Below, in pieces: positions 16,828 through 23,080 of a stretch of DNA of 25,318 nucleotides. The translations under genes and the position numbers were made by a program. The notes beneath the pieces are model-generated. The model saw only the letters and a list, made by a program, of their open reading frames with translations. It made no database searches and was not told where the DNA came from. The stretch is from NCBI GenBank assembly GCA_002762705.1, contig PCVE01000006.1, positions 32,366 to 57,683 on the forward strand, read 5' to 3'. Positions within the stretch are counted from its first letter, which is position 1; every line of letters begins with the position of its first letter. Source of the stretch: Candidatus Woesearchaeota archaeon CG11_big_fil_rev_8_21_14_0_20_43_8 (lineage in GTDB: Archaea; Nanobdellota; Nanobdellia; Woesearchaeales; CG08-08-20-14).

Positions 16828-17420
16828 AACAAATCGATATAAACGATAAATTAGAGAAAGGCGCAGTGTTGGCTAGGCTTGTCGTTGAGCTTCTTGGAAA
16901 ACCAAAAGAGCATATAAATGAGACTTTGAGATTGGTCGTGCAGCGGATGAAGGATGAAGAAGATATTCATCTTATAAAGGAAGAAGTCTATGAAGCGGAA
17001 TTCCGCGATGATTCGCAGATGTTCTCAGCGTTTGTTGAACTTGAGGTGCTTGCAGAGAATATACCTTCCCTTATCGGGTTGTGTTTCTTTTATATGCCTT
17101 CATCGATAGAGATTGTCGAACCGTCTCATATCCATCTGCAATGCAGTGACATAACTGATCTGTTCAATGATCTCATGGGAAAATTACATAAACTTGATAT
17201 GACAACAAAGAATCTGCGTGCTGAGAATGATTCGCATAAGATTGCCATGGGAAAGCTTCTCAAATCGAGCATCAAAGCTATCGTCGAGAAAGAGCGGACC
17301 GCAAAAGAGGTCGCTGATATCTTGACTATACCTGAAGATCAAGCAAAATCTATCCTTGAACATATGGAAAAAGAAGAGAAGTCGATTGTCAGAAAGGGGA
17401 ACCGCTATGGAACAGCATGA
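16824..17420 (+). CDS. Unrecognised protein with C-terminal winged-helix-like domain, co-transcribed with scpB
   Basis: 198 residues from a TTG with a strong Shine-Dalgarno site. I do not recognise the family. Residues 1-65 look helical (KGAVLARLVVELLGKPKEH). Residues about 66-125 look like an alpha/beta region ending in MPSSIEIVEPSHIHLQ. Residues about 126-150 suggest a coiled coil. Residues about 155-195 (KERTAKEVADILTIPEDQAKSILEHMEKEEKSI without a membrane segment) have the pattern of a winged-helix/HTH. It overlaps scpB by 14 bases. In bacteria scpA, encoding the kleisin ScpA with a C-terminal winged helix, commonly sits here; this protein does not show the ScpA N-terminal pattern, so a kleisin-like role is only a hypothesis. 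Confidence 0.7.
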   Translation: MKQIDINDKLEKGAVLARLVVELLGKPKEHINETLRLVVQRMKDEEDIHLIKEEVYEAEFRDDSQMFSAFVELEVLAENIPSLIGLCFFYMPSSIEIVEPSHIHLQCSDITDLFNDLMGKLHKLDMTTKNLRAENDSHKIAMGKLLKSSIKAIVEKERTAKEVADILTIPEDQAKSILEHMEKEEKSIVRKGNRYGTA

Positions 17421-18768
17421 TATCCTTGATAAGGAGATTGATAACAAGAATAAGATAGAAGCGCTTCTCTTCGCAAGCGCTGACGGTGTCAGAGTCGAGG
17501 ATCTTGCACGGATGTGTAACATAGCTATGCTTGACGATGTGCATTCCTTGATCTCTAAATTGAAAGGTGAATACAAAGAGCGAGATTCACCGATAATCAT
17601 CACTCGGGAGAACGATCTTTATAGATTCGCAGTATCTGAAAAGTATCTTCAAGTCATACAATCGATAAATACCAACACCGAATTATCTACTGGGATCATG
17701 GAGACTCTTGCGATGATTGCTTGGCGTCAGCCAGTCATCCAGTCTGCCATCATAAAGATCCGTTCGACAAAAGCATATGATCATATCGCTGAACTTTTGG
17801 AAAAAGGGTTCATCTCAAAGGAAAGATTTGGTAGAAGTTATATGTTGAAGACAACACAGAAATTCGCTGAATATTTTGACATACCATCAAAAGAGGCGAT
17901 CGCGAAAGTCTTCAAAGATTTCGAAGTTGATCTTAAACGTGAGGATGGTCAGCAGACTTTGAAGATCGCTCCTCATCCATTGGACGATGATGTCCCACAT
18001 CTTGGAAATCTCGAAGTATATGGGCAGGAAGGAAATGCGCCTGTCGGTGGTGTAGGATTCCAGACATATAGCACTGAAGGCAAAGAAAAACTCGCTGATG
18101 ACTCATCAGATAAGATAGATGATGTTTCTAAGATTTCTGAAGAAGAGAACAAAGACCAGCTAAAACCTATGCAGTTCGATGTGAAGGAAAAGGAAGGATT
18201 GCAAGTCAAGGCACACAGTACAGAAGAGAAAGAACCAAAGGATCAATTCACTTTTCCAAAACCTGATTCGTTGGATAGGACGGATAAAGACAGTAAGGGT
18301 GTGAAGACTGCCGGAAGCTATATCAATGTTGACTTTACAGAGGACGCAGATGCCGACAAAGAAGAATATGGCGACGATGCAGACCTTGTAAGAGCACGGG
18401 CAAAGGAGATTCTCGATGATGAAGAATCTGGTGTTGTATCTGAGGAGACAGATAGGGACCCTGATTCGCTCAGGCTTGGGCCCTATCCGGTCCAACAGGC
18501 GAAATATGAGCTTGAAGGCATGAAATTGAACCAGCGGGCAAAGAATCTTATGGATGAACTCACGCATGACGAAGCAGGTCTCTCTTTTATGACTGATGAA
18601 GTGGATTCTGATAAGGCCGAAGAGATGGATTCAGACAGCGAAGTGGATTCCAAGCAAAAAGAGCTCGAAGCCGGACATAGTAACATAGAAGACAAGATGC
18701 CTGAACTTAAAGATAAAAAGATTGCCCATGGGTCAAAAGACGAAGAGACCAATGAAAACCAGGGGTAA
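17407..18768 (+). CDS. scpB: ScpB, SMC-associated condensin subunit, with a long acidic C-terminal tail
   Basis: 453 residues. Residues about 15-170 match ScpB: KIEALLFASADGVRVEDLA, then IIITRENDLYRFAVSEKYL, then the signature TELSTGIMETLAMIAWRQPV (about 91-110) and LLEKGFISKERFGRSYMLKT plus a FAEYFDI end, forming two tandem winged helices. ScpB proteins dimerise and bind the kleisin of the SMC ring to organise chromosomes. Known bacterial forms are about 180-200 residues; here about 270 more residues, strongly acidic, Ser/Lys-rich and low complexity, follow, and are probably disordered. The ATG at 17407 is preferred over an upstream in-frame TTG (17356) because it gives the usual ScpB start; an AAGGGG stretch precedes it. 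No scpA or smc is in the window. Confidence 0.88.
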   Translation: MEQHDILDKEIDNKNKIEALLFASADGVRVEDLARMCNIAMLDDVHSLISKLKGEYKERDSPIIITRENDLYRFAVSEKYLQVIQSINTNTELSTGIMETLAMIAWRQPVIQSAIIKIRSTKAYDHIAELLEKGFISKERFGRSYMLKTTQKFAEYFDIPSKEAIAKVFKDFEVDLKREDGQQTLKIAPHPLDDDVPHLGNLEVYGQEGNAPVGGVGFQTYSTEGKEKLADDSSDKIDDVSKISEEENKDQLKPMQFDVKEKEGLQVKAHSTEEKEPKDQFTFPKPDSLDRTDKDSKGVKTAGSYINVDFTEDADADKEEYGDDADLVRARAKEILDDEESGVVSEETDRDPDSLRLGPYPVQQAKYELEGMKLNQRAKNLMDELTHDEAGLSFMTDEVDSDKAEEMDSDSEVDSKQKELEAGHSNIEDKMPELKDKKIAHGSKDEETNENQG

Positions 18769-18799
18769 GGAGATTCTTGTAGTGTTGTTTATAAATAAA

Positions 18800-18807
18800 T
18801 TTATATA
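18800..18807 (+). promoter_or_regulatory. TATA box of the 301-residue membrane protein gene
   Basis: TTTATATA begins 31 nt before the ATG at 18831; a second TTTATA at 18788 has no start codon at the matching distance. Predicts a leaderless transcript. Confidence 0.65.
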
Positions 18808-18830
18808 TAGTTAGTCATAGATATCATCAT

Positions 18831-19736
18831 ATGGACAGACTATCTGGTTATATCCAGCATCATCTGACGGATTATATAAAGAGAGAGCTGGATCATGGAT
18901 ATTCGCTTGATTCTGTAAAAGATGTCCTTCTGAATTATCATCATCATAATATTGTTGATGAAGCTATAAAACAGCTGAAAAGCGAGGGTTTCAGTTTCCC
19001 AAAGAAGAAGAAGGCAGGCAAGACAAAGATGCTTGACAAAAGGCTTTTTCTTGAGACAGTAAATCTTCTCCAGGATTATATAATCCGGCAGAAGAAAAGG
19101 GGATACAAAATCGAAGGGATCAAGGAAGCCCTGACAAATTACGGTCATTCAAAAGAGACTGTGAAAGCCGCGATCGATGCTGTCGAGTATGGGGTGCGTC
19201 CGCTTTTCATCGAGCCATTTGATTATGGAAGATTGAGACGGTTTATCTTCCCAATCTCACTTGTAGGTTTCTTTATATTCACTTTTTGGCTCGCAGCCTC
19301 GGTGGATGAGAGCCTTGTGAGAATAATTGCCTTGTTTTTTCCTACAATCCTTACTATATTCCTCGTGCGAGGGTTTTTCAGCACATTTCGCTATAAGCAG
19401 GCGTTGCTTGCATTTCCTCTTTTTTTGATTCTTATGTATTACCTTATCGGCTCGACAGGCCAGCTTTTTTTTGAAGATGTGGAACTTGTGAATCTCAGTG
19501 TGTTAAACGCCATCTTCGCTTTCATGTATTCTTTCTTTTTCATCGGTGAATCAGCAGAGGTCGTCGAGTCTGAGAAAGAGGATTTGCGAGAAGCTATCAC
19601 TCATGCTGATGCAGAAGCTCTTGAAGAAGAATTCGGGAAAGCGAAGCTGTCTGAGAGAGAAGTCGATAACATAATAGAAAAAAGGATCAAGGAAGAATCA
19701 AAAGGTCTACAACCGATCAAGTTGACTGTGAAATGA
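18831..19736 (+). CDS. Membrane protein with two N-terminal helical repeats, function unknown
   Basis: 301 residues. The cytosolic-looking N-terminus holds two related helical units, residues about 7-48 (GYSLDSVKDVLLNYHHHNI) and 77-118 (GYKIEGIKEALTNYGHSKET), joined by a basic linker KKKKAGKTK. Both share a pattern of YI, K/R-rich helix, GY, then a VKDVLLNY/IKEALTNY helix. Four hydrophobic segments follow (about 138-157, 162-181, 189-207, 222-239), then a charged helical tail (245-301) rich in Glu and Lys. The repeated short helical unit suggests protein or nucleic-acid binding (inference). It has its own leaderless promoter and is probably monocistronic. No enzyme motif is visible. Confidence 0.75.
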   Translation: MDRLSGYIQHHLTDYIKRELDHGYSLDSVKDVLLNYHHHNIVDEAIKQLKSEGFSFPKKKKAGKTKMLDKRLFLETVNLLQDYIIRQKKRGYKIEGIKEALTNYGHSKETVKAAIDAVEYGVRPLFIEPFDYGRLRRFIFPISLVGFFIFTFWLAASVDESLVRIIALFFPTILTIFLVRGFFSTFRYKQALLAFPLFLILMYYLIGSTGQLFFEDVELVNLSVLNAIFAFMYSFFFIGESAEVVESEKEDLREAITHADAEALEEEFGKAKLSEREVDNIIEKRIKEESKGLQPIKLTVK

Positions 19737-19875
19737 GCTATCACTCGGGTCTTTGTAAACTTAAACTATTGACTGATCGAGAATCTAAGAATAAGCAAGG
19801 CCAATGACTGGATCAATCGTCTAAGGAATTATTCGTCATGGCCGATTTCTTCCAATCATATAAAAACATTGCTAG

Positions 19876-19901
19876 GAATGTCTTTTAAGAATGTCTTTTA
19901 A
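19876..19901 (+). repeat. 13-bp tandem repeat, two perfect copies
   Basis: GAATGTCTTTTAA occurs at 19876-19888 and again immediately at 19889-19901, giving two TTTTAA steps. It may be a duplicated regulatory site or replication slippage; function unknown. Confidence 0.85.
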
Positions 19902-19952
19902 TATCATTTTTGTATGTTGGAATCAATCATTATGCATTTCCTGACCAAAGAA

Positions 19953-19960
19953 CATATAAA
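19953..19960 (+). promoter_or_regulatory. Candidate TATA box for the structured region
   Basis: CATATAAA aligned with the TTTATAAA boxes elsewhere predicts a transcript start near 19984, just before the stem at 19996-20044 and about 234 nt before the flippase ATG. It would put the stem-loop cluster in a non-coding RNA or a long 5' leader. Weak evidence on its own. Confidence 0.3.
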
Positions 19961-19995
19961 GATTCAGTCAATCTAAATGGATGCGAATTATAATC

Positions 19996-20193
19996 TTGCA
20001 TTTCCACTAGTCAATTGACTGATGGTGATTAAATGGAAATGTAAAGGTCCGAGAAAACGACCCGGAGCGAAGCAGAGCTAAGTTTGCTAAATTCTGCTTT
20101 AGCAGAATTTAAAACTGCTTTGCAGTTTTAAGCAAATTTATAATTCGCTTTGCGAATTATGCCACTGGTCTGTGATCGTTGGTGGTCGTTTTC
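19996..20193 (+). ncRNA. Candidate structured RNA or cruciform element upstream of the flippase
   Basis: Nested helices read directly: outer stem GAAAACGACC (20053-20062) with GGTCGTTTTC (20184-20193); a second stem 20079-20088 with 20131-20140 (10 pairs, one G-U) that encloses two perfect hairpins back to back, AAATTCTGC-TTTA-GCAGAATTT (20089-20110) and AAAACTGC-TTT-GCAGTTTT (20111-20129); and directly after it ATAATTCGC-TTT-GCGAATTAT (20140-20160). Together they form a tight three-way junction plus a fourth arm inside a closing stem, preceded by the stem at 19996-20044. It matches no RNA family I know. It could be an RNA gene, a regulatory leader of the flippase, or a DNA cruciform/repeat element; the strand is assumed from the flippase and the candidate promoter. 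Confidence 0.45.
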
Positions 20194-20217
20194 GATTGAC
20201 TTGATTATGTGATAAAT

Positions 20218-21648
20218 ATGTCAAACGCCAAAATTGTAGCAAGAAACATTGCTTTGCAGACTGTCTCGATATTGATTAGCATAATACTCTCTTTATTCAT
20301 TTCTGCAATGATAACGAGGTATCTTGGCGATGTAAATTTCGGTGTTTATTCTATTGCAATAGGTCTTGCTACTTTGATTGCTTTTTCTTCAGAAATGACT
20401 CTTACGCAGACTGCGAATGTTGAGATCTCAAGAAATAGAAAAAATACCAAATTATTATTTTCAAACATTTTATTTTTGAAAATAATATTGGCGTTCATCG
20501 GTTTCTTTATCATGCTAATAGCAAGTAAATTGCTTGGCTATAGTTCTGATTTTTTTGTTATTCTAATTTTTATTGGGATCTACATATATTCGAATTCATT
20601 TAGGCAGTTCTTCTTTGCTGTAATAAGAGCATTTGAAAAATTTGAATTTGAGGCAGCTATGATAGTGATCGACAAAATACTTACATTAGCTATTGTCATA
20701 ATAACTATGTACTTCAAGTTTAGTTTATTGGTTTTTTCGCAGATTTTAATGATTACATCAGTGGTATTGTCAATTGTGAGTTATTTTTACATCAAGAAGG
20801 TCTATAATATCTTTTTCTGTTTTGAAAAATTTTCAAAAAAAAATTTAATAATTGTTATAAAAACCGCGACTGCTTATTGCTTATGGAATATATGTGCTTA
20901 TGTACACATGCAATCCGGCCCAATTATTCTTTCTAAGATTGGATCAATGCAGATGGTCGGGTGGTTTAATTCTGCTAATCAATTATTTGTTCAGCTTTTT
21001 TTTATTTGTACTATTGTATTCAATTCCCTCCTTCCTACAATGGCAAGGTTCTCAAAAAATAATTCATCTCTATTGAATTTTACATATAATCTTGGTATGA
21101 AATATCTATTTTTGTTATCTTTACCAATTGCTGCTGCTACGACTCTTCTTGCTAATAAGATTATATTGTTATTGTATGGCGAACAATTCTTCAATGCTGG
21201 AGGCGTTTTGGCTGTGCTTGTTTGGGCAATTATTCCTTATTATCTTGTATGTGGTTGCGGAAACCTGATTCTTGCAACAGGCAATGCGAAAATGGGATCA
21301 TTGCTGTATCTTATTACTGCAGTAATTTCCGTCCCGATATATTTTGCGATGATCAATGTTTATGGGTATATTGGGCTTGCGTATGGGATGATAATTACAA
21401 TTATTTTACTTTTAACACTTCTTTTTATTCTAGTTGATCGGAAAGGTTATAAAATCGGGCCTGTTATGCCTTATCTTAAAGGTATAGTTTCAACAATAAT
21501 AATGTATTATTGTTTGACTTTTGTATCGCAAAAGGCTTTGTATATTTCTATTCCAATAGGGTTCTTTGCATATATGATTCCTCTTGTATTCATTTTCAAA
21601 GTATTTTCAAAAGAGGAGAAGGATATCATGAGAAGCCTTCTTAAATAG
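20218..21648 (+). CDS. Wzx-type polysaccharide/lipid-linked oligosaccharide flippase (MOP superfamily)
   Basis: 476 residues from the ATG at 20218 (a GTG three codons upstream is also in frame). The protein is almost entirely hydrophobic with about 12-14 membrane segments. The N-terminal block NIALQTVSILISIILSLFIS followed by ITRYLGDVNFGVYSIAIGLA is typical of the polysaccharide biosynthesis (Polysacc_synt) branch, where an amphipathic first helix precedes YLG-x-x-x-FG-x-YS. Such proteins move lipid-linked glycans across the cytoplasmic membrane for surface glycosylation. The coding sequence is clearly AT-richer than the giant gene, carS or scpB, with long A and T runs, suggesting transfer or relaxed composition. 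No TATA box lies at the standard distance, so it is probably expressed from further upstream through the structured region. Confidence 0.88.
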   Translation: MSNAKIVARNIALQTVSILISIILSLFISAMITRYLGDVNFGVYSIAIGLATLIAFSSEMTLTQTANVEISRNRKNTKLLFSNILFLKIILAFIGFFIMLIASKLLGYSSDFFVILIFIGIYIYSNSFRQFFFAVIRAFEKFEFEAAMIVIDKILTLAIVIITMYFKFSLLVFSQILMITSVVLSIVSYFYIKKVYNIFFCFEKFSKKNLIIVIKTATAYCLWNICAYVHMQSGPIILSKIGSMQMVGWFNSANQLFVQLFFICTIVFNSLLPTMARFSKNNSSLLNFTYNLGMKYLFLLSLPIAAATTLLANKIILLLYGEQFFNAGGVLAVLVWAIIPYYLVCGCGNLILATGNAKMGSLLYLITAVISVPIYFAMINVYGYIGLAYGMIITIILLLTLLFILVDRKGYKIGPVMPYLKGIVSTIIMYYCLTFVSQKALYISIPIGFFAYMIPLVFIFKVFSKEEKDIMRSLLK

Positions 21649-21654
21649 AATATA

Positions 21655-21662
21655 TTTATAAA
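21655..21662 (+). promoter_or_regulatory. TATA box of the DUF3467 gene
   Basis: TTTATAAA starts 31 nt before the ATG at 21686 and lies just after the flippase stop. The spacing selects the ATG at 21686 over the in-frame ATG at 21662, which overlaps the box itself. Confidence 0.65.
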
Positions 21663-21685
21663 TGTTCTTGATACTCTATGCTATT

Positions 21686-22066
21686 ATGCCTGAAGAAAAT
21701 AAACAAAGAAAACTGAATTTCAATATCACAGATGGGTCACTTTTCTTTGCTGATGAGGTCGCAGTAATCCATAATCTCGCAAAACTGTTTGTTGATTTCA
21801 AGAACACATCTCCAAGGGTGGACATAAGATATAACGAGTTCCAGCCGATGGTTCTTGAACATAATGTGATTATGATGGATTTATGGACCGCAAAACAGCT
21901 GCATAAAAGTCTTGGTGAGAATATAGGGAATTATGAAAAATCGTTCGGCAAGATAAAGATGCCAGAACCGATAAAGAAAAGCGAAAAGATGGCTAAAGAT
22001 GCCCAGAAGATCGCATGCAAGCCAAAGCCAGTGAAGACCATCAGTCCACCTTCTTATTTTGGCTAA
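21686..22066 (+). CDS. DUF3467 family protein
   Basis: 126 residues. Residues about 8-85 fit the DUF3467 pattern: a start with LNFNITDGSLFFADEVAVIH, a middle with FVDFKNTSP, then VIMMDLWTAKQLHKSLGENI and NYEKSFGKI. The family is small, soluble, found in bacteria and archaea, and has no assigned biochemical role. Residues about 86-126 are a Lys/Pro-rich tail, probably disordered. The start follows from a TATA box 31 nt upstream. Composition is like the chromosomal genes, not like the AT-rich flippase before it, so it probably belongs to the host background (inference). The M28 peptidase gene starts 24 bases after its stop and may share the transcript. Confidence 0.8.
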   Translation: MPEENKQRKLNFNITDGSLFFADEVAVIHNLAKLFVDFKNTSPRVDIRYNEFQPMVLEHNVIMMDLWTAKQLHKSLGENIGNYEKSFGKIKMPEPIKKSEKMAKDAQKIACKPKPVKTISPPSYFG

Positions 22067-22090
22067 ATTACTTTTTTGGGGGGAAATGAC

Positions 22091-23017
22091 ATGAAAAGAT
22101 TTACAAAAGGATTAGTAGCATTGATCACAGCAGCGACTATAGGAACTTGTGGATATTCGACTTGTTCAGGTCCTGATCTTGAGATGAAGGAAGGGTATTC
22201 TGATCTTGATAAGTCGATGAAACAAGAAGTATCCATTCCATTTGTAGAAAAGTTCGATGTGCGCGATAACCGTATGAAACCAGTCTCAGCAGATGAATTG
22301 CATCAAGAACTTTCTGGATTCATGTCCTTACGTAATAACAAAGACAGGGAGAAATATGGCATATTGCTTTTTCTACAGGCTGGATTCAAAGAATCGGATA
22401 TCTCGCGACAGAGGGTGAATTCGGACTATAATAATATTATTGTAGAAAAAAAAGGTAAATCTGACAAGACCATAGTTATCGGTGCCCATATCGATCGCGT
22501 GAGCCAGGGGAAAGGTATCATCGATAATGCTTCAGGATCCACGCTTGTGACAAATCTCGCCCAGGCAATAAGGGGTGAAGATACAAAATACACTTATCGT
22601 TTTGTGCTTTTCACACTTGAAGAAAGTGGTCTTATAGGGTCAAGAAATTATGTCAAACGAATGACCAAAGACGATAAGGATAGATTCGCCTACATGATCA
22701 ACGCAGATTGTGTTGGTGTTGAACATACTGTGATATATGCGAACATATCAAATGATGGTCTTGAGTCTACGCTTGCAAAGATTGGTGAACAACGTGGATT
22801 TGTTTTCAGAAAAGAAAATCTTTCTCCGTGGTATGGGGTGGATTCACTCTCATTTAGGAGGGCTGGTCTTCCATCGGGAAGCCTTGCAACAACCAACTAT
22901 GAAGATAAGATCCATAAGCCTTCTGATACTATTGATAAGATTGATAAGAAAGAACTTGCAAAGACATATCAATTGATGTTGGACCTCCTATTTGTCACAG
23001 AGAGATCTAAATTGTGA
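22091..23017 (+). CDS. Exported M28-family zinc aminopeptidase-like protein
   Basis: 308 residues. A signal peptide (residues 1 to about 20, MKRFTKGLVALITAATIGTC) ends at a cysteine; the site is a poor lipobox, so lipoprotein status is uncertain. The M28 metal-binding set is complete: His133 in GAHID, bridging Asp145 in DNASG, catalytic Glu177 and metal ligand Glu178 in LEES, Asp206 in NADCVG, and His275 in KIHKPSDT. The enzyme should use two zinc ions to remove N-terminal residues from peptides outside the cell. The ATG at 22091 is chosen for the signal peptide and a G-rich stretch upstream (22078-22083); a TTG at 22076 is in frame. A two-codon ATG-ACA-TGA at 22086 overlaps the start. Possible roles are nutrient scavenging or processing of surface proteins. 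Confidence 0.88.
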   Translation: MKRFTKGLVALITAATIGTCGYSTCSGPDLEMKEGYSDLDKSMKQEVSIPFVEKFDVRDNRMKPVSADELHQELSGFMSLRNNKDREKYGILLFLQAGFKESDISRQRVNSDYNNIIVEKKGKSDKTIVIGAHIDRVSQGKGIIDNASGSTLVTNLAQAIRGEDTKYTYRFVLFTLEESGLIGSRNYVKRMTKDDKDRFAYMINADCVGVEHTVIYANISNDGLESTLAKIGEQRGFVFRKENLSPWYGVDSLSFRRAGLPSGSLATTNYEDKIHKPSDTIDKIDKKELAKTYQLMLDLLFVTERSKL

Positions 23018-23034
23018 TATCTAATGATAAAATC

Positions 23035-23040
23035 TTTATA
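23035..23040 (+). promoter_or_regulatory. TATA box before the glycosyltransferase gene
   Basis: TTTATA begins 31 nt before the ATG at 23066, the start of a 4-codon mini-ORF, and 42 nt before the glycosyltransferase ATG at 23077. Confidence 0.55.
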
Positions 23041-23065
23041 TCATCAATAATTGCATAAGCTAAAT

Positions 23066-23080
23066 ATGGGTGTTTTATGA
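23066..23080 (+). CDS. Leaderless 4-codon mini-ORF overlapping the glycosyltransferase start
   Basis: ATG-GGT-GTT-TTA-TGA encodes MGVL; the stop shares ATGA with the start codon at 23077. Its ATG sits exactly where the promoter rule predicts the transcript start. It may load ribosomes that reinitiate on the glycosyltransferase. A chance arrangement cannot be excluded. Confidence 0.35.
   Translation: MGVL

Larger units (their letters stand above)
19737..20217. other. 481-base gene-free region rich in inverted and direct repeats
   Basis: No convincing ORF. Contents: an imperfect stem GGCCAATGAC/GTCATGGCC (19799-19808 with 19835-19843, one bulge); a 13-bp tandem duplication (19876-19901); ATTGACTGA at 19768 and 20014 with an inverted copy at 19964; a 12-bp palindrome AGTCAATTGACT (20009-20020) inside an 11-bp stem (19996-20006 with 20034-20044, one wobble); and a multi-branched stem-loop cluster (20053-20193). 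TATA-like CATATAAA occurs at 19857 and 19953. Confidence 0.8.

Noticed and set aside
20089..20160. Simple tandem transcription terminators before the flippase.
   Set aside because: The hairpins are enclosed by longer stems, have no T-tract after them, and sit well downstream of the preceding gene's stop, so termination alone does not explain them.
19737..20217. A CRISPR array, suggested by several short inverted and direct repeats.
   Set aside because: There is no regular repeat-spacer period; the repeats differ from each other and form nested stems.
22086..22094. Two-codon ATG-ACA-TGA overlapping the M28 ATG, resembling the mini-ORFs at 16801 and 23066.
   Set aside because: There is no TTTATA box at the 31-nt position (about 22055), which lies inside the upstream coding region; the gene is more likely in an operon with the DUF3467 gene.
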